This document shows, piece after piece, positions 7,503-13,000 of a stretch of 13,000 nucleotides of DNA. A program made the position numbers and the translations under genes. Position 1 is the first letter of the stretch. Each line of letters opens with the position of its first letter. The notes beneath the pieces are model-generated. The model had not been told where the DNA came from. It saw nothing but the letters and a program-made list of their open reading frames with translations, and made no database searches. This stretch comes from JBCCZC01 sp039188505 (GTDB lineage: Bacteria > Pseudomonadota > Gammaproteobacteria > Xanthomonadales > SZUA-38): NCBI GenBank assembly GCA_039188505.1, contig JBCCZC010000135.1, forward strand, positions 1 to 13,000. The letters are read 5' to 3'.

Positions 7503-7520
7503 CTCTCCGCGCATTAGGAT
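7492..7520 (+). promoter_or_regulatory. Candidate sigma-70 promoter of the lipase-foldase unit
   Basis: TTGATT (7492-7497) and TAGGAT (7515-7520) are separated by exactly 17 bases, four of six matches in each box. Transcription would start near 7527, about 20 bases before the lipase start. The operator palindrome covers the -35, so a bound protein there should repress. Confidence 0.5.
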
Positions 7521-7546
7521 CGAGGCATCTCTGGGGAGGGATGACA

Positions 7547-8488
7547 ATGAGAAAATCCGTTCTGGCGCCGCTGGCGCTCTTCGCACTGCTGTTCGCGACC
7601 ACCGCTCAGGCCTTCTGGTGGTGGGGTCCATCGACCTACACACAGACCCGGCACCCGATCGTCCTGGTCCATGGCCTGCTGGGCTTCGATTCGCTCTTCG
7701 GCCTCTATGATTATTTCTACCGCATCCCGGCCGAGCTCGAGGAAGACGGCGCGACGGTCTACGTCGTCAACGTCTCCTCGAACAATTTCAGCGAGGTCCG
7801 GGGCGAGCAACTTATCGCCGAGCTCGAGACGATCGCGGCCCTCGGCGGCCACGACCGCTTCAACCTGATCGGCCACAGCCACGGCGGTCCAACGATTCGC
7901 TACGTCGCCTCTGTCCGTCCAGACCTGGTCGCGTCGGTGACCAGTATTGGCAGTCCACACACGGGGAGTGATGTCGCCGACGGCCTTCGCGCCGCGGTCC
8001 AGCCCGGCTCCGGCCTTGAAGGCCTCGTGGCCGGACTCGTGGACGCCCTGGGCGTCTTCATCGAGTTCCTGTCGGGCGACAGCGATCCGCAGGACTCCCT
8101 CGGCGCGCTGGCGAGCCTGTCGAGCGAGGGCGCGGCGATCTTCAACGCCGCGCATCCGCAGGGCATGCCGAGCACGGCATGCGGCGAGGGTGCCCAGGTG
8201 GTCAACGGTATCCGCTACTACAGCTTCGGCGGCACGGGCGTGCTGACGAACGTGCTCGATGTGTCCGATGCATTCCTCGGTGCATCCAGCCTGTTCTTCG
8301 GCTTCGAGCCCAACGATGGTCTCGTCGGGCGCTGTTCGTCGCACCTCGGCGACGTGATCCGCGATGACTACTTCTGGAACCACCTCGACGAGGTCAACCA
8401 GGTGCTGGCGCTGCGAAGCTGGTTTGCACCGAACCCCGCGTCCGTCTATCGCACCCACGCCAACCGTCTCAAGAACGCCGGCCTCTAG
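7547..8488 (+). CDS. lipA: Secreted triacylglycerol lipase, family I (Pseudomonas LipA type)
   Basis: 313 residues from the ATG at 7547. An earlier in-frame ATG at 7541 touches the GGGGAGG block with no spacing, whereas 7547 has GGAGG 7 bases upstream, so the second ATG is preferred. A signal peptide ends near AQA (residue 22), giving Sec export and then type II secretion by family precedent. It hydrolyses long-chain triacylglycerols. The catalytic triad is visible: Ser111 in GHSHGG, Asp257 in EPNDGLVGRC, His279 in NHLDEVNQ. The oxyanion segment is VHGLLGFDS (41-49). Cys212 and Cys263 match the conserved disulfide. Asp281, Gln285 and Leu289 keep the calcium-site spacing relative to the catalytic His. 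The stop codon overlaps the foldase start, as expected for a lipase that needs its own steric chaperone. Confidence 0.95.
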   Translation: MRKSVLAPLALFALLFATTAQAFWWWGPSTYTQTRHPIVLVHGLLGFDSLFGLYDYFYRIPAELEEDGATVYVVNVSSNNFSEVRGEQLIAELETIAALGGHDRFNLIGHSHGGPTIRYVASVRPDLVASVTSIGSPHTGSDVADGLRAAVQPGSGLEGLVAGLVDALGVFIEFLSGDSDPQDSLGALASLSSEGAAIFNAAHPQGMPSTACGEGAQVVNGIRYYSFGGTGVLTNVLDVSDAFLGASSLFFGFEPNDGLVGRCSSHLGDVIRDDYFWNHLDEVNQVLALRSWFAPNPASVYRTHANRLKNAGL

Positions 8489-9495
8489 TGAGACGAACCC
8501 TGCCCTGGGCCACCGTGGTCGCGCTGGTGGCCGCCGCGGTGGCGTGGCGCCCGGGCAGCGCGCCGGGATCCGGTGTCGTCGAGGCCCCGGCGTCCGCCGG
8601 GACGAACGCCGTGGTGGCCACGCCGTCGGTCCCGGCCGCACCGGCAGCCGTGGGGCGCGGCCCTGCGACGGCGCGCTCGCTCGCCGCAGCCAGGGTGGCG
8701 CTGCCGCCTTCGCTGGCCGATGTCGAGATCGACGGGGCGATCCGCTTCGATGCCGACGGCCGCCTCGTCACGGACGCGTCGCTGCGCCGGCTCTACGACT
8801 TCCTGCTGACGACGCTCGGCGAGCAGGACCTGGCCACCATCCGCGGGCAGCTTCGCGCCATCGCCCTCGCCGCGGGGGACGAGGCACAGGCGCAGGCGGT
8901 GCTCGACACCTTCGAGCGCTACCTCGGGTACCTGCAGGCCACGGACGACATCACCACACCGGACATCGCCGGCCGCCTCGATGCGTTGGCGAGCCTCCGG
9001 CGCAGCTGGCTCGGCGAGTCGATGGCCGCCGGGTTCTTCGGCGCAGAGGAGCGCTATGCGCGGGCGACCCTCGCGCGCGACGCCGTGCTCGAGGACGCTT
9101 CGCTCTCGCCGGCCGAGCGCGAGGCGGCGCTCGACGAGATCGACGCGACGCTGGATCCGCGCCTGGTCATCGGCAGGGAGCGGGCACTGGCCCACCTCGA
9201 CGTGGTCGCGGAGACCGAGGCCTTCGAGGTGCTGGACGTCGACGCGACGACCCGCTTCGAACAGCGCGCGGCGCAGTACGGCGTTGCGGCCGCGGAGCGT
9301 CTCGAAACACTCGACAGCGAGCGTGCCGTCTGGTCGGACCGGGTGGACCGCTACTTCACCGAGCGCGAGCGGATCGACGCCGCTCGGCTCGGAATCGAGG
9401 ATCGCGCTGCCGCCATCGCGGCACTGGAAGCGGACTTCACGGCAGCCGAACGCCGCCGCCTCGCCGCCCTCGAGCGAATTCGCGACGGCGGCTAG
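8488..9495 (+). CDS. lifO: Lipase-specific foldase / secretion chaperone (Lif, LipB)
   Basis: 335 residues with a GTG start that shares its G with the lipase stop (TAGTG), so the two are probably translationally coupled and made together. A short N-terminal membrane anchor (residues about 7-20) and an Ala/Pro-rich linker (to about 70) place the body in the periplasm, where Lif proteins wrap and fold the lipase before it is secreted. The family signature region is LRRLYDFLLTTLGE (99-112), a variant of R-x-x-FDY-hydrophobic-L-S/T-A-x-GE, preceded by PPSLADVEIDGAIRFDADGR, the usual S-L-x-x-x-x-x-DG segment. The rest is charged and helical, rich in Ala, Arg and Glu, as in the extended helical arch of known Lif structures. 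The first signature residue is Arg100; the FDY of the motif reads LYD here. Confidence 0.92.
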   Translation: MRRTLPWATVVALVAAAVAWRPGSAPGSGVVEAPASAGTNAVVATPSVPAAPAAVGRGPATARSLAAARVALPPSLADVEIDGAIRFDADGRLVTDASLRRLYDFLLTTLGEQDLATIRGQLRAIALAAGDEAQAQAVLDTFERYLGYLQATDDITTPDIAGRLDALASLRRSWLGESMAAGFFGAEERYARATLARDAVLEDASLSPAEREAALDEIDATLDPRLVIGRERALAHLDVVAETEAFEVLDVDATTRFEQRAAQYGVAAAERLETLDSERAVWSDRVDRYFTERERIDAARLGIEDRAAAIAALEADFTAAERRRLAALERIRDGG

Positions 9496-9518
9496 CCGCC
9501 TGCCGGGCAGCCGGCGGC
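9487..9518. terminator. GC stem-loop at the end of the lipase-foldase unit
   Basis: A perfect 14-bp palindrome (9487-9500, GGCGGC-TA-GCCGCC) contains the foldase stop codon. Its right arm GCCGCC (9495-9500) can alternatively pair with GGCGGC at 9513-9518. It lies between convergent genes, a natural site for transcript ends, but there is no T-tract on either side, so intrinsic termination is uncertain. Confidence 0.35.
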
Positions 9519-9543
9519 CACTTCAGCCACGGCTTCAATCACC

Positions 9544-10128
9544 CTAATCGTCGCCCGGGGGCCGAAAGGATCGGGCCTCATCGGCCGACATGGCCGGCAG
9601 GCCGTCGATGCTCGCGGCGTTGTTGCGCTCGAAGTAGTCCCGGATCTCGTCTGCCGATTTGCGCCGCATGTAGTCGATCGAGGTTCGCCGCTGGCCCTCA
9701 TAGCCGAAGAGCGGCACCCCGAAACCGCAGGAGTCCGCGATGCGTTTGACGTCGACCCGGACGATCGTGCGTACGCCCAGCTCGCTGAAGTCGAAGTGAG
9801 CCGCAAGCGCCTCGAAACCGTCGTCCGCCGGTGTGAACACGGTCCCGCGGCCGTGGAATCGAAAGATCTTCGGAGGACCCTCGAACGCACACAGCATGAT
9901 GACGATGCGCCCGTTCTCCCGAAGGTGGGCGAGGGTTTCGATCCCGCTACCGCCATAGTCGAACCAGGCCAGGGTCTGGTCGTCGATGACGCGGAGCGCA
10001 TCGTGCCCCTTCGGCGACAGATTGATGCACCCGTCGGCCGCCAGCGGTGCCGTCGCGACGAAGAACAGGTGCTGGCGATCGAGCCAGCTGCGGATGTCGG
10101 CATCGATCCGATCGAAGAGCCTGCCCAT
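9544..10128 (-). CDS. Pyridoxamine 5'-phosphate oxidase-family (PNPOx-like) flavin protein
   Basis: 194 residues; the ATG at 10128 has AGGAGG 6 bases upstream. It has the split-barrel FMN-binding fold of the PNPOx-like superfamily: LFFVATAPLAADGCINLSPKG (residues 21-41) is the usual first strand pair, followed by TLAWFDYGGSGIETLAHLRENGRIVIMLC and the strand KIFRFHGRGTVF. Proteins of this subgroup bind FMN or F420-like cofactors and are not the true PdxH enzyme; their substrates are mostly unknown. The C-terminal part (SADEIRDYFERNNAASIDGLPAM) is a helical extension seen in this subgroup. It lies 49 bases downstream of apt on the same strand, so it may share apt's transcript, and it converges on the lipase unit. 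The call on superfamily is firm, on activity weak. Confidence 0.85.
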   Translation of the reverse strand: MGRLFDRIDADIRSWLDRQHLFFVATAPLAADGCINLSPKGHDALRVIDDQTLAWFDYGGSGIETLAHLRENGRIVIMLCAFEGPPKIFRFHGRGTVFTPADDGFEALAAHFDFSELGVRTIVRVDVKRIADSCGFGVPLFGYEGQRRTSIDYMRRKSADEIRDYFERNNAASIDGLPAMSADEARSFRPPGDD

Positions 10129-10177
10129 GATCTCCCTCCTCAGCAGCCCCGCTTCATGCTACCGGATCCGCCTCAGC

Positions 10178-10693
<516 letters not shown>

Positions 10694-10720
10694 AGGGATT
10701 CCACGGGGCCGAATGCTGGG

Positions 10721-10748
10721 ATTATGACCCGCGCGACGGGCCCTGCAA
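10721..10748 (-). promoter_or_regulatory. Candidate promoter of apt
   Basis: On the minus strand, CATAAT (10726-10721) matches the -10 consensus at five of six positions, and TTGCAG (10748-10743) lies 16 bases upstream as a weak -35. Transcription would start near 10714, about 20 bases ahead of the apt start. It sits in the 146-base gap shared with the divergent zur gene. Confidence 0.45.
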
Positions 10749-10839
10749 GCCTCGGGCGATCGATCGTCGACGTTTCGCGCGTCTGCGGCTTTCGGGGGGT
10801 CGATGGTCACGATATTCGGGAAGACCACCACGTTGTAGA

Positions 10840-11271
10840 ATGATGCTTCGTACTGCTGCCGATCGGAACGCCTTGCCCCGGCCAACCCGCAATACGGACC
10901 GGGTCCTCGACGCGCTGCGCGCGACGGACCGGGCCCTGACCGCCTACGAGCTGCTGGATCAGCTCAGGCCCGTCGGCGTGTCCGCCCCACCGACGGTGTA
11001 TCGCGCGCTGTCCCGGCTCGTCGCCAAGGGCGAGGTCCATCGGATCGAGAGCCTCAACGCCTACACCGCTTGCCGCCACAACCACGCGGGTAACCCGGTC
11101 ATCGCGGTCTGTGAACACTGCCACCGGGTCTTCGAGCTGAACCCACCCGAGCCGCTCGACGATGCGGACTTCGGGGCTGCCGCCGCGGGCTTCGAGGTCC
11201 GTCAGACCGTCGTCGAGCTCCACGGTTGGTGCGGGACATGCGCCCGCGAAACGGGAGCCGGCGAGGCATGA
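10840..11271 (+). CDS. zur: Fur-family zinc regulator, Zur type
   Basis: 143 residues. The N-terminal winged helix runs to about residue 75 (PPTVYRALSRLVAKGEVHRI is the recognition helix and wing). The C-terminal dimerisation domain has the structural zinc cysteines as CEHC (91-94) and CGTC (131-134). His67, Cys78, His80 or His82 and Glu99 fit the regulatory zinc site known from E. coli Zur. Zur proteins repress zinc-uptake genes when zinc is plentiful. The next two genes overlap or abut it and encode an ABC transporter, so local metal control is likely. Start choice is uncertain: two ATGs (10840, 10843) lack a Shine-Dalgarno, and a -10-like TAGAAT (10836-10841) overlaps the first ATG. An in-frame TTG at 10873 is the alternative. 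I found no recognisable Zur box. Confidence 0.88.
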   Translation: MMLRTAADRNALPRPTRNTDRVLDALRATDRALTAYELLDQLRPVGVSAPPTVYRALSRLVAKGEVHRIESLNAYTACRHNHAGNPVIAVCEHCHRVFELNPPEPLDDADFGAAAAGFEVRQTVVELHGWCGTCARETGAGEA

Positions 11272-11975
11272 CGGCCAACGCCGCGGCGCCCGCGATCGCG
11301 ATCAAGGACCTCCGTTTTAGCTGGAACGAGGATCCGCTCCTGGCCATCGATGCGCTGGCGGTCCAGCGGGGCGAGAAGGTCTTCGTCCAAGGCGCGAGCG
11401 GCAGCGGCAAGAGCACGCTGCTCGGGCTGCTGGGCGGCGTCATCGCACCCGCGTCGGGCCGGGTCGACGTCCTGGGGCAGGACCTCGGCGCCCTGCGCCA
11501 GGCCGAGCGCGATCACTTCCGCGCGGAGCACATCGGCTTCATCTTCCAGCAGTTCAACCTGCTGCCCTATCTGTCCGTGCTGGAAAACGTCGTGCTGCCC
11601 TGCCGGTTCTCGCGCACGCGCTCTGCCCGGGCCGCCGAATCGGGGTCGGTCGAGGCGTCGGCGCGAGGCCTCCTCGAGGCCCTCGGCGTGGGTGGCAGCC
11701 TGCTCTCCCGGACGGTGGGCCAGCTCAGCATCGGCCAGCAGCAGCGGGTCGCGGCGGCGCGCGCGCTCCTCGGTGCACCCGAACTGTTGATCGCAGACGA
11801 GCCGACGTCGGCACTTGATCATGATGCGCGCGGGCGGTTCCTGGACCTGCTGACCGCGCAGTGCATCAGCGCTGGCACCACGCTCCTCTTCGTCAGCCAC
11901 GATCCGGGCCTGGCCGGGCGCTTCGACCGATCCATCTCGATGGCGGAGATCAACACGGTGCCCGCCCATGGCTGA
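11268..11975 (+). CDS. ABC transporter ATPase, MacB/LolD type, Zur-linked
   Basis: 235 residues starting at an ATG that overlaps the zur stop (ATGA), with GAGG close upstream. All ATPase motifs are intact: Walker A GASGSGKST (42-50), Q-loop FIFQQFNLLPYLSVLENV (91-108), signature LSIGQQQR (153-160), Walker B LLIADEPTSALD (173-184) and the switch His211 in VSHD. The sequence is of the MacB/LolD/FtsE group (COG1136 in style), which powers mechanotransmission or lipoprotein and peptide export, and is not like the zinc importer ATPase ZnuC. It energises the permease encoded next, whose start it overlaps by 8 bases. I recall a Zur-controlled cluster with the same ATPase/permease pairing in Pseudomonas aeruginosa (PA4063-PA4066 region); this parallel is from memory. 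Confidence 0.92.
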   Translation: MTANAAAPAIAIKDLRFSWNEDPLLAIDALAVQRGEKVFVQGASGSGKSTLLGLLGGVIAPASGRVDVLGQDLGALRQAERDHFRAEHIGFIFQQFNLLPYLSVLENVVLPCRFSRTRSARAAESGSVEASARGLLEALGVGGSLLSRTVGQLSIGQQQRVAAARALLGAPELLIADEPTSALDHDARGRFLDLLTAQCISAGTTLLFVSHDPGLAGRFDRSISMAEINTVPAHG

Positions 11976-12879
11976 GCGCGGCGCCATTCTGGGTCTCGCG
12001 CTGCGAAGCCTCGGCAACCGTCGCGCGACTGCGCTGCTGACGCTGTTCTCGATCGCCGTCAGCGTCGCCCTGCTCCTCACCGTCGAACGCGTGCGCTCCG
12101 AGGCGCGCGCCAGCTTCGCCAGCACGATCTCGGGTACGGACCTGATCGTCGGTCCGCGCTCCGGACCGCTGCAGCTGCTGCTCTACAGCGTGTTCCGCGT
12201 CGGCAGCCCGACCGGCAACCTCTCATGGGAGAGCTACGAGGAGATCGCCGGTAGCCCGCTGGTTCGCTGGACGATCCCGATCTCCCTGGGCGATGCGCAC
12301 CGCGGCTACCGGGTGCTGGGTACGACCAACGCGTACTTCGAACACTATCGTTTCGGCTCCCGCCGCTCCCTCGAGCTGACCTCGGGTAGCGAGTTCGACG
12401 GAACCTATGAAGCCGTCGTCGGCTTCGAGGTCGCCGAGGCGCTGGGCTACACGGTCGGCACATCGATCATCGTGTCCCACGGGATCGGCGAGACCAGTTT
12501 CCACGATCACGATGAGCATCCGTTCACCGTGGTCGGCATCCTGGCCCGGACCGGAACGCCGGTAGACCAGACCGTTCACGTGCCGCTCGCCGCAATCGAT
12601 GCAATTCATGCGCCTGAGAACGGCGGCGGCGAGCACGACCATGGCGACGAACACGACCATGGTGCCGATGACCACGGCGACGAGCACGACCATGGTGCCG
12701 ACGACCAGGGCGATGAGCACGACCACGGTGCCGATGATCACGGCGACGAGCACGACCACGGTGCCGATGACCATGGCGATGAGCACGACCACGGCGCCGA
12801 TGACCATGGCGATGACCACGACCACGGTGCTGATGACCATGGCGATGACCACAGAAAAAAGATGCCGCAACCACAGTAG
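11968..12879 (+). CDS. MacB/FtsX-type ABC permease with His-rich repeat, C-terminally truncated
   Basis: 303 residues as read. Residues about 18-39 are the first membrane helix; residues 43-215 are the periplasmic MacB-PCD-like domain (GTDLIVGPRSGPLQLLLYSV at 56, WTIPISLGDAHRGYRVLGT at 101, VVGILARTGTPVDQTVHVPL at 188). Residues 222-295 are an array of His, Asp, Glu and Gly with 20 histidines; SFHDHDEHPF (178-186) adds four more. Family members continue after a variable, often His-rich loop into a conserved segment and three further membrane helices; here nothing of this remains. After unit six the frame reads RKKMPQPQ and stops in DNA of different composition. As written the protein could not form a functional transporter. 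The intact ancestor is probably a zinc-related exporter or envelope transporter working with the preceding ATPase under Zur. Confidence 0.85.
   Translation: MAERGAILGLALRSLGNRRATALLTLFSIAVSVALLLTVERVRSEARASFASTISGTDLIVGPRSGPLQLLLYSVFRVGSPTGNLSWESYEEIAGSPLVRWTIPISLGDAHRGYRVLGTTNAYFEHYRFGSRRSLELTSGSEFDGTYEAVVGFEVAEALGYTVGTSIIVSHGIGETSFHDHDEHPFTVVGILARTGTPVDQTVHVPLAAIDAIHAPENGGGEHDHGDEHDHGADDHGDEHDHGADDQGDEHDHGADDHGDEHDHGADDHGDEHDHGADDHGDDHDHGADDHGDDHRKKMPQPQ
12631..12852 (+). repeat. 33-bp coding tandem repeat, His/Asp-rich
   Basis: Five full 33-bp units begin at 12661, 12694, 12727, 12760 and 12793, and a sixth of 27 bases runs 12826-12852; a degenerate lead-in covers 12631-12660. Each encodes G-A-D-D-H-G-D-E-H-D-H with changes such as Q for H in unit 2 and D for E in units 5 and 6. 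Differences between units are mainly synonymous third-base changes (GAT/GAC, CAT/CAC), so the amino-acid pattern seems selected. The last unit is cut short exactly where the composition changes. Confidence 0.9.
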
Positions 12880-13000
12880 CTGCCACCATGATTTGTGCAA
12901 GCTTAGCTGGCATACAGGTTTTTGCGACAGGTGGAGTAGGGGGAGTTCACAGAAAGGCCCAGGAAAGTTTTGACATATCTGCCGATTTGCAGGAACTCGC
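12852..13000 (+). CDS. psuG: 5'-truncated internal fragment of pseudouridine-5'-phosphate glycosidase
   Basis: Read in the frame beginning GAT at 12861, the end of the window encodes DAATTVAATMICASLAGIQ, then VFATGGVGGVHRKAQ and ESFDISADLQEL, running off the right edge. TTVAATM, VFATGG-x-GGVHR and DISADLQELA are the hallmark conserved segments of PsuG, which cleaves pseudouridine 5'-phosphate to uracil and ribose 5-phosphate (acting in reverse of its name). They belong to the first third of a roughly 300-residue protein, so the start of the gene is missing. Upstream the frame hits TGA at 12846-12848 in the His-rich repeat. By count the segment is about 49% GC with about 41% G/C at third positions, against the strongly GC-rich genes beside it. 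The 3' side is outside the window. A downstream ATG at 12888 could be called as a start but is inside the conserved core. Confidence 0.8.

Noticed and set aside
7514..8641. 375-residue minus-strand frame across the lipase
   Set aside because: The plus strand has the full lipase triad, calcium site and signal peptide; this frame has no recognisable feature.
10757..10766. CGATCGATCG palindrome between apt and zur as a Zur operator
   Set aside because: It does not resemble Zur boxes I know (AT-rich, GTTATA-type half-sites) and short CG-rich palindromes are common at this GC content. The region 10831-10852 was also compared with such boxes and matched poorly.
11226..11267. Longer N-terminus for the ABC ATPase
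   Set aside because: It would overlap zur by 46 bases. The ATG at 11268 gives a standard ATGA overlap and a normal ATPase N-terminus.
12661..12852. Regular 33-bp repeats resembling a CRISPR array
   Set aside because: Units are directly contiguous with no unique spacers, they stay in frame in a protein, and there are no cas genes.
12223..12900. Minus-strand open frame across the repeat, rich in Val, Ile and Met, looking like a multi-helix membrane protein
   Set aside because: It is the exact reverse reading of the His/Asp codons (ATG/GTG/GTC from CAT/CAC/GAC). It lacks a ribosome binding site and runs antisense through the conserved permease domain.

Overview
The window looks like chromosomal DNA of a GC-rich gammaproteobacterium. 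Pointers are the family I lipase with its dedicated foldase, a Zur-type regulator, and codon use that is strongly G/C at third positions. A secreted repeat protein with the C-terminal tail VVFRSSFERE recalls tails I remember from Lysobacterales (Wenzhouxiangella-like) proteins. That placement is inference; no rRNA or tRNA is present to confirm it.

Left part, minus strand (1-4250): a partial FHA-domain protein runs off the left edge. Upstream of it is a 1274-residue secreted protein with eight prealbumin-like beta-sandwich repeats followed by seven FG-GAP repeats. Middle, plus strand (4440-7429): a membrane-anchored bacterial PH-domain protein, a tiny glycine-rich membrane protein, a DUF4224-like 67-residue protein with a possible overlapping small gene, and a membrane-anchored, glutaminase-less glutamate-synthase-like FMN/[3Fe-4S] protein.

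Lipase unit (7481-9495): a secreted triacylglycerol lipase and its foldase, translationally coupled (TAGTG). A palindromic operator resembling the fatty-acid-responsive PsrA type overlaps the -35 of a credible promoter, suggesting control by fatty acids released by the lipase. Converging on it from the right are a PNPOx-like flavin protein and adenine phosphoribosyltransferase (apt), both on the minus strand.

Right part, plus strand (10840-12879): an overlapping three-gene unit of a Zur-family regulator, a MacB/LolD-type ATPase and a MacB/FtsX-type permease. It differs from the classical zur-znuCB layout and is the most interesting system here. The permease carries a tandem array of 33-bp units encoding an 11-residue His/Asp/Glu/Gly motif, with 20 histidines in about 73 residues, an obvious candidate metal-binding lid or sensor. 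The array ends abruptly near 12852. From there the DNA drops to about 49% GC and encodes, in another frame, an internal piece of pseudouridine-5'-phosphate glycosidase (PsuG). The permease therefore lacks its three C-terminal membrane helices, and the junction is either a chimeric assembly seeded at the repeat or a real recombination. Everything right of about 12852 should be treated as possibly foreign.
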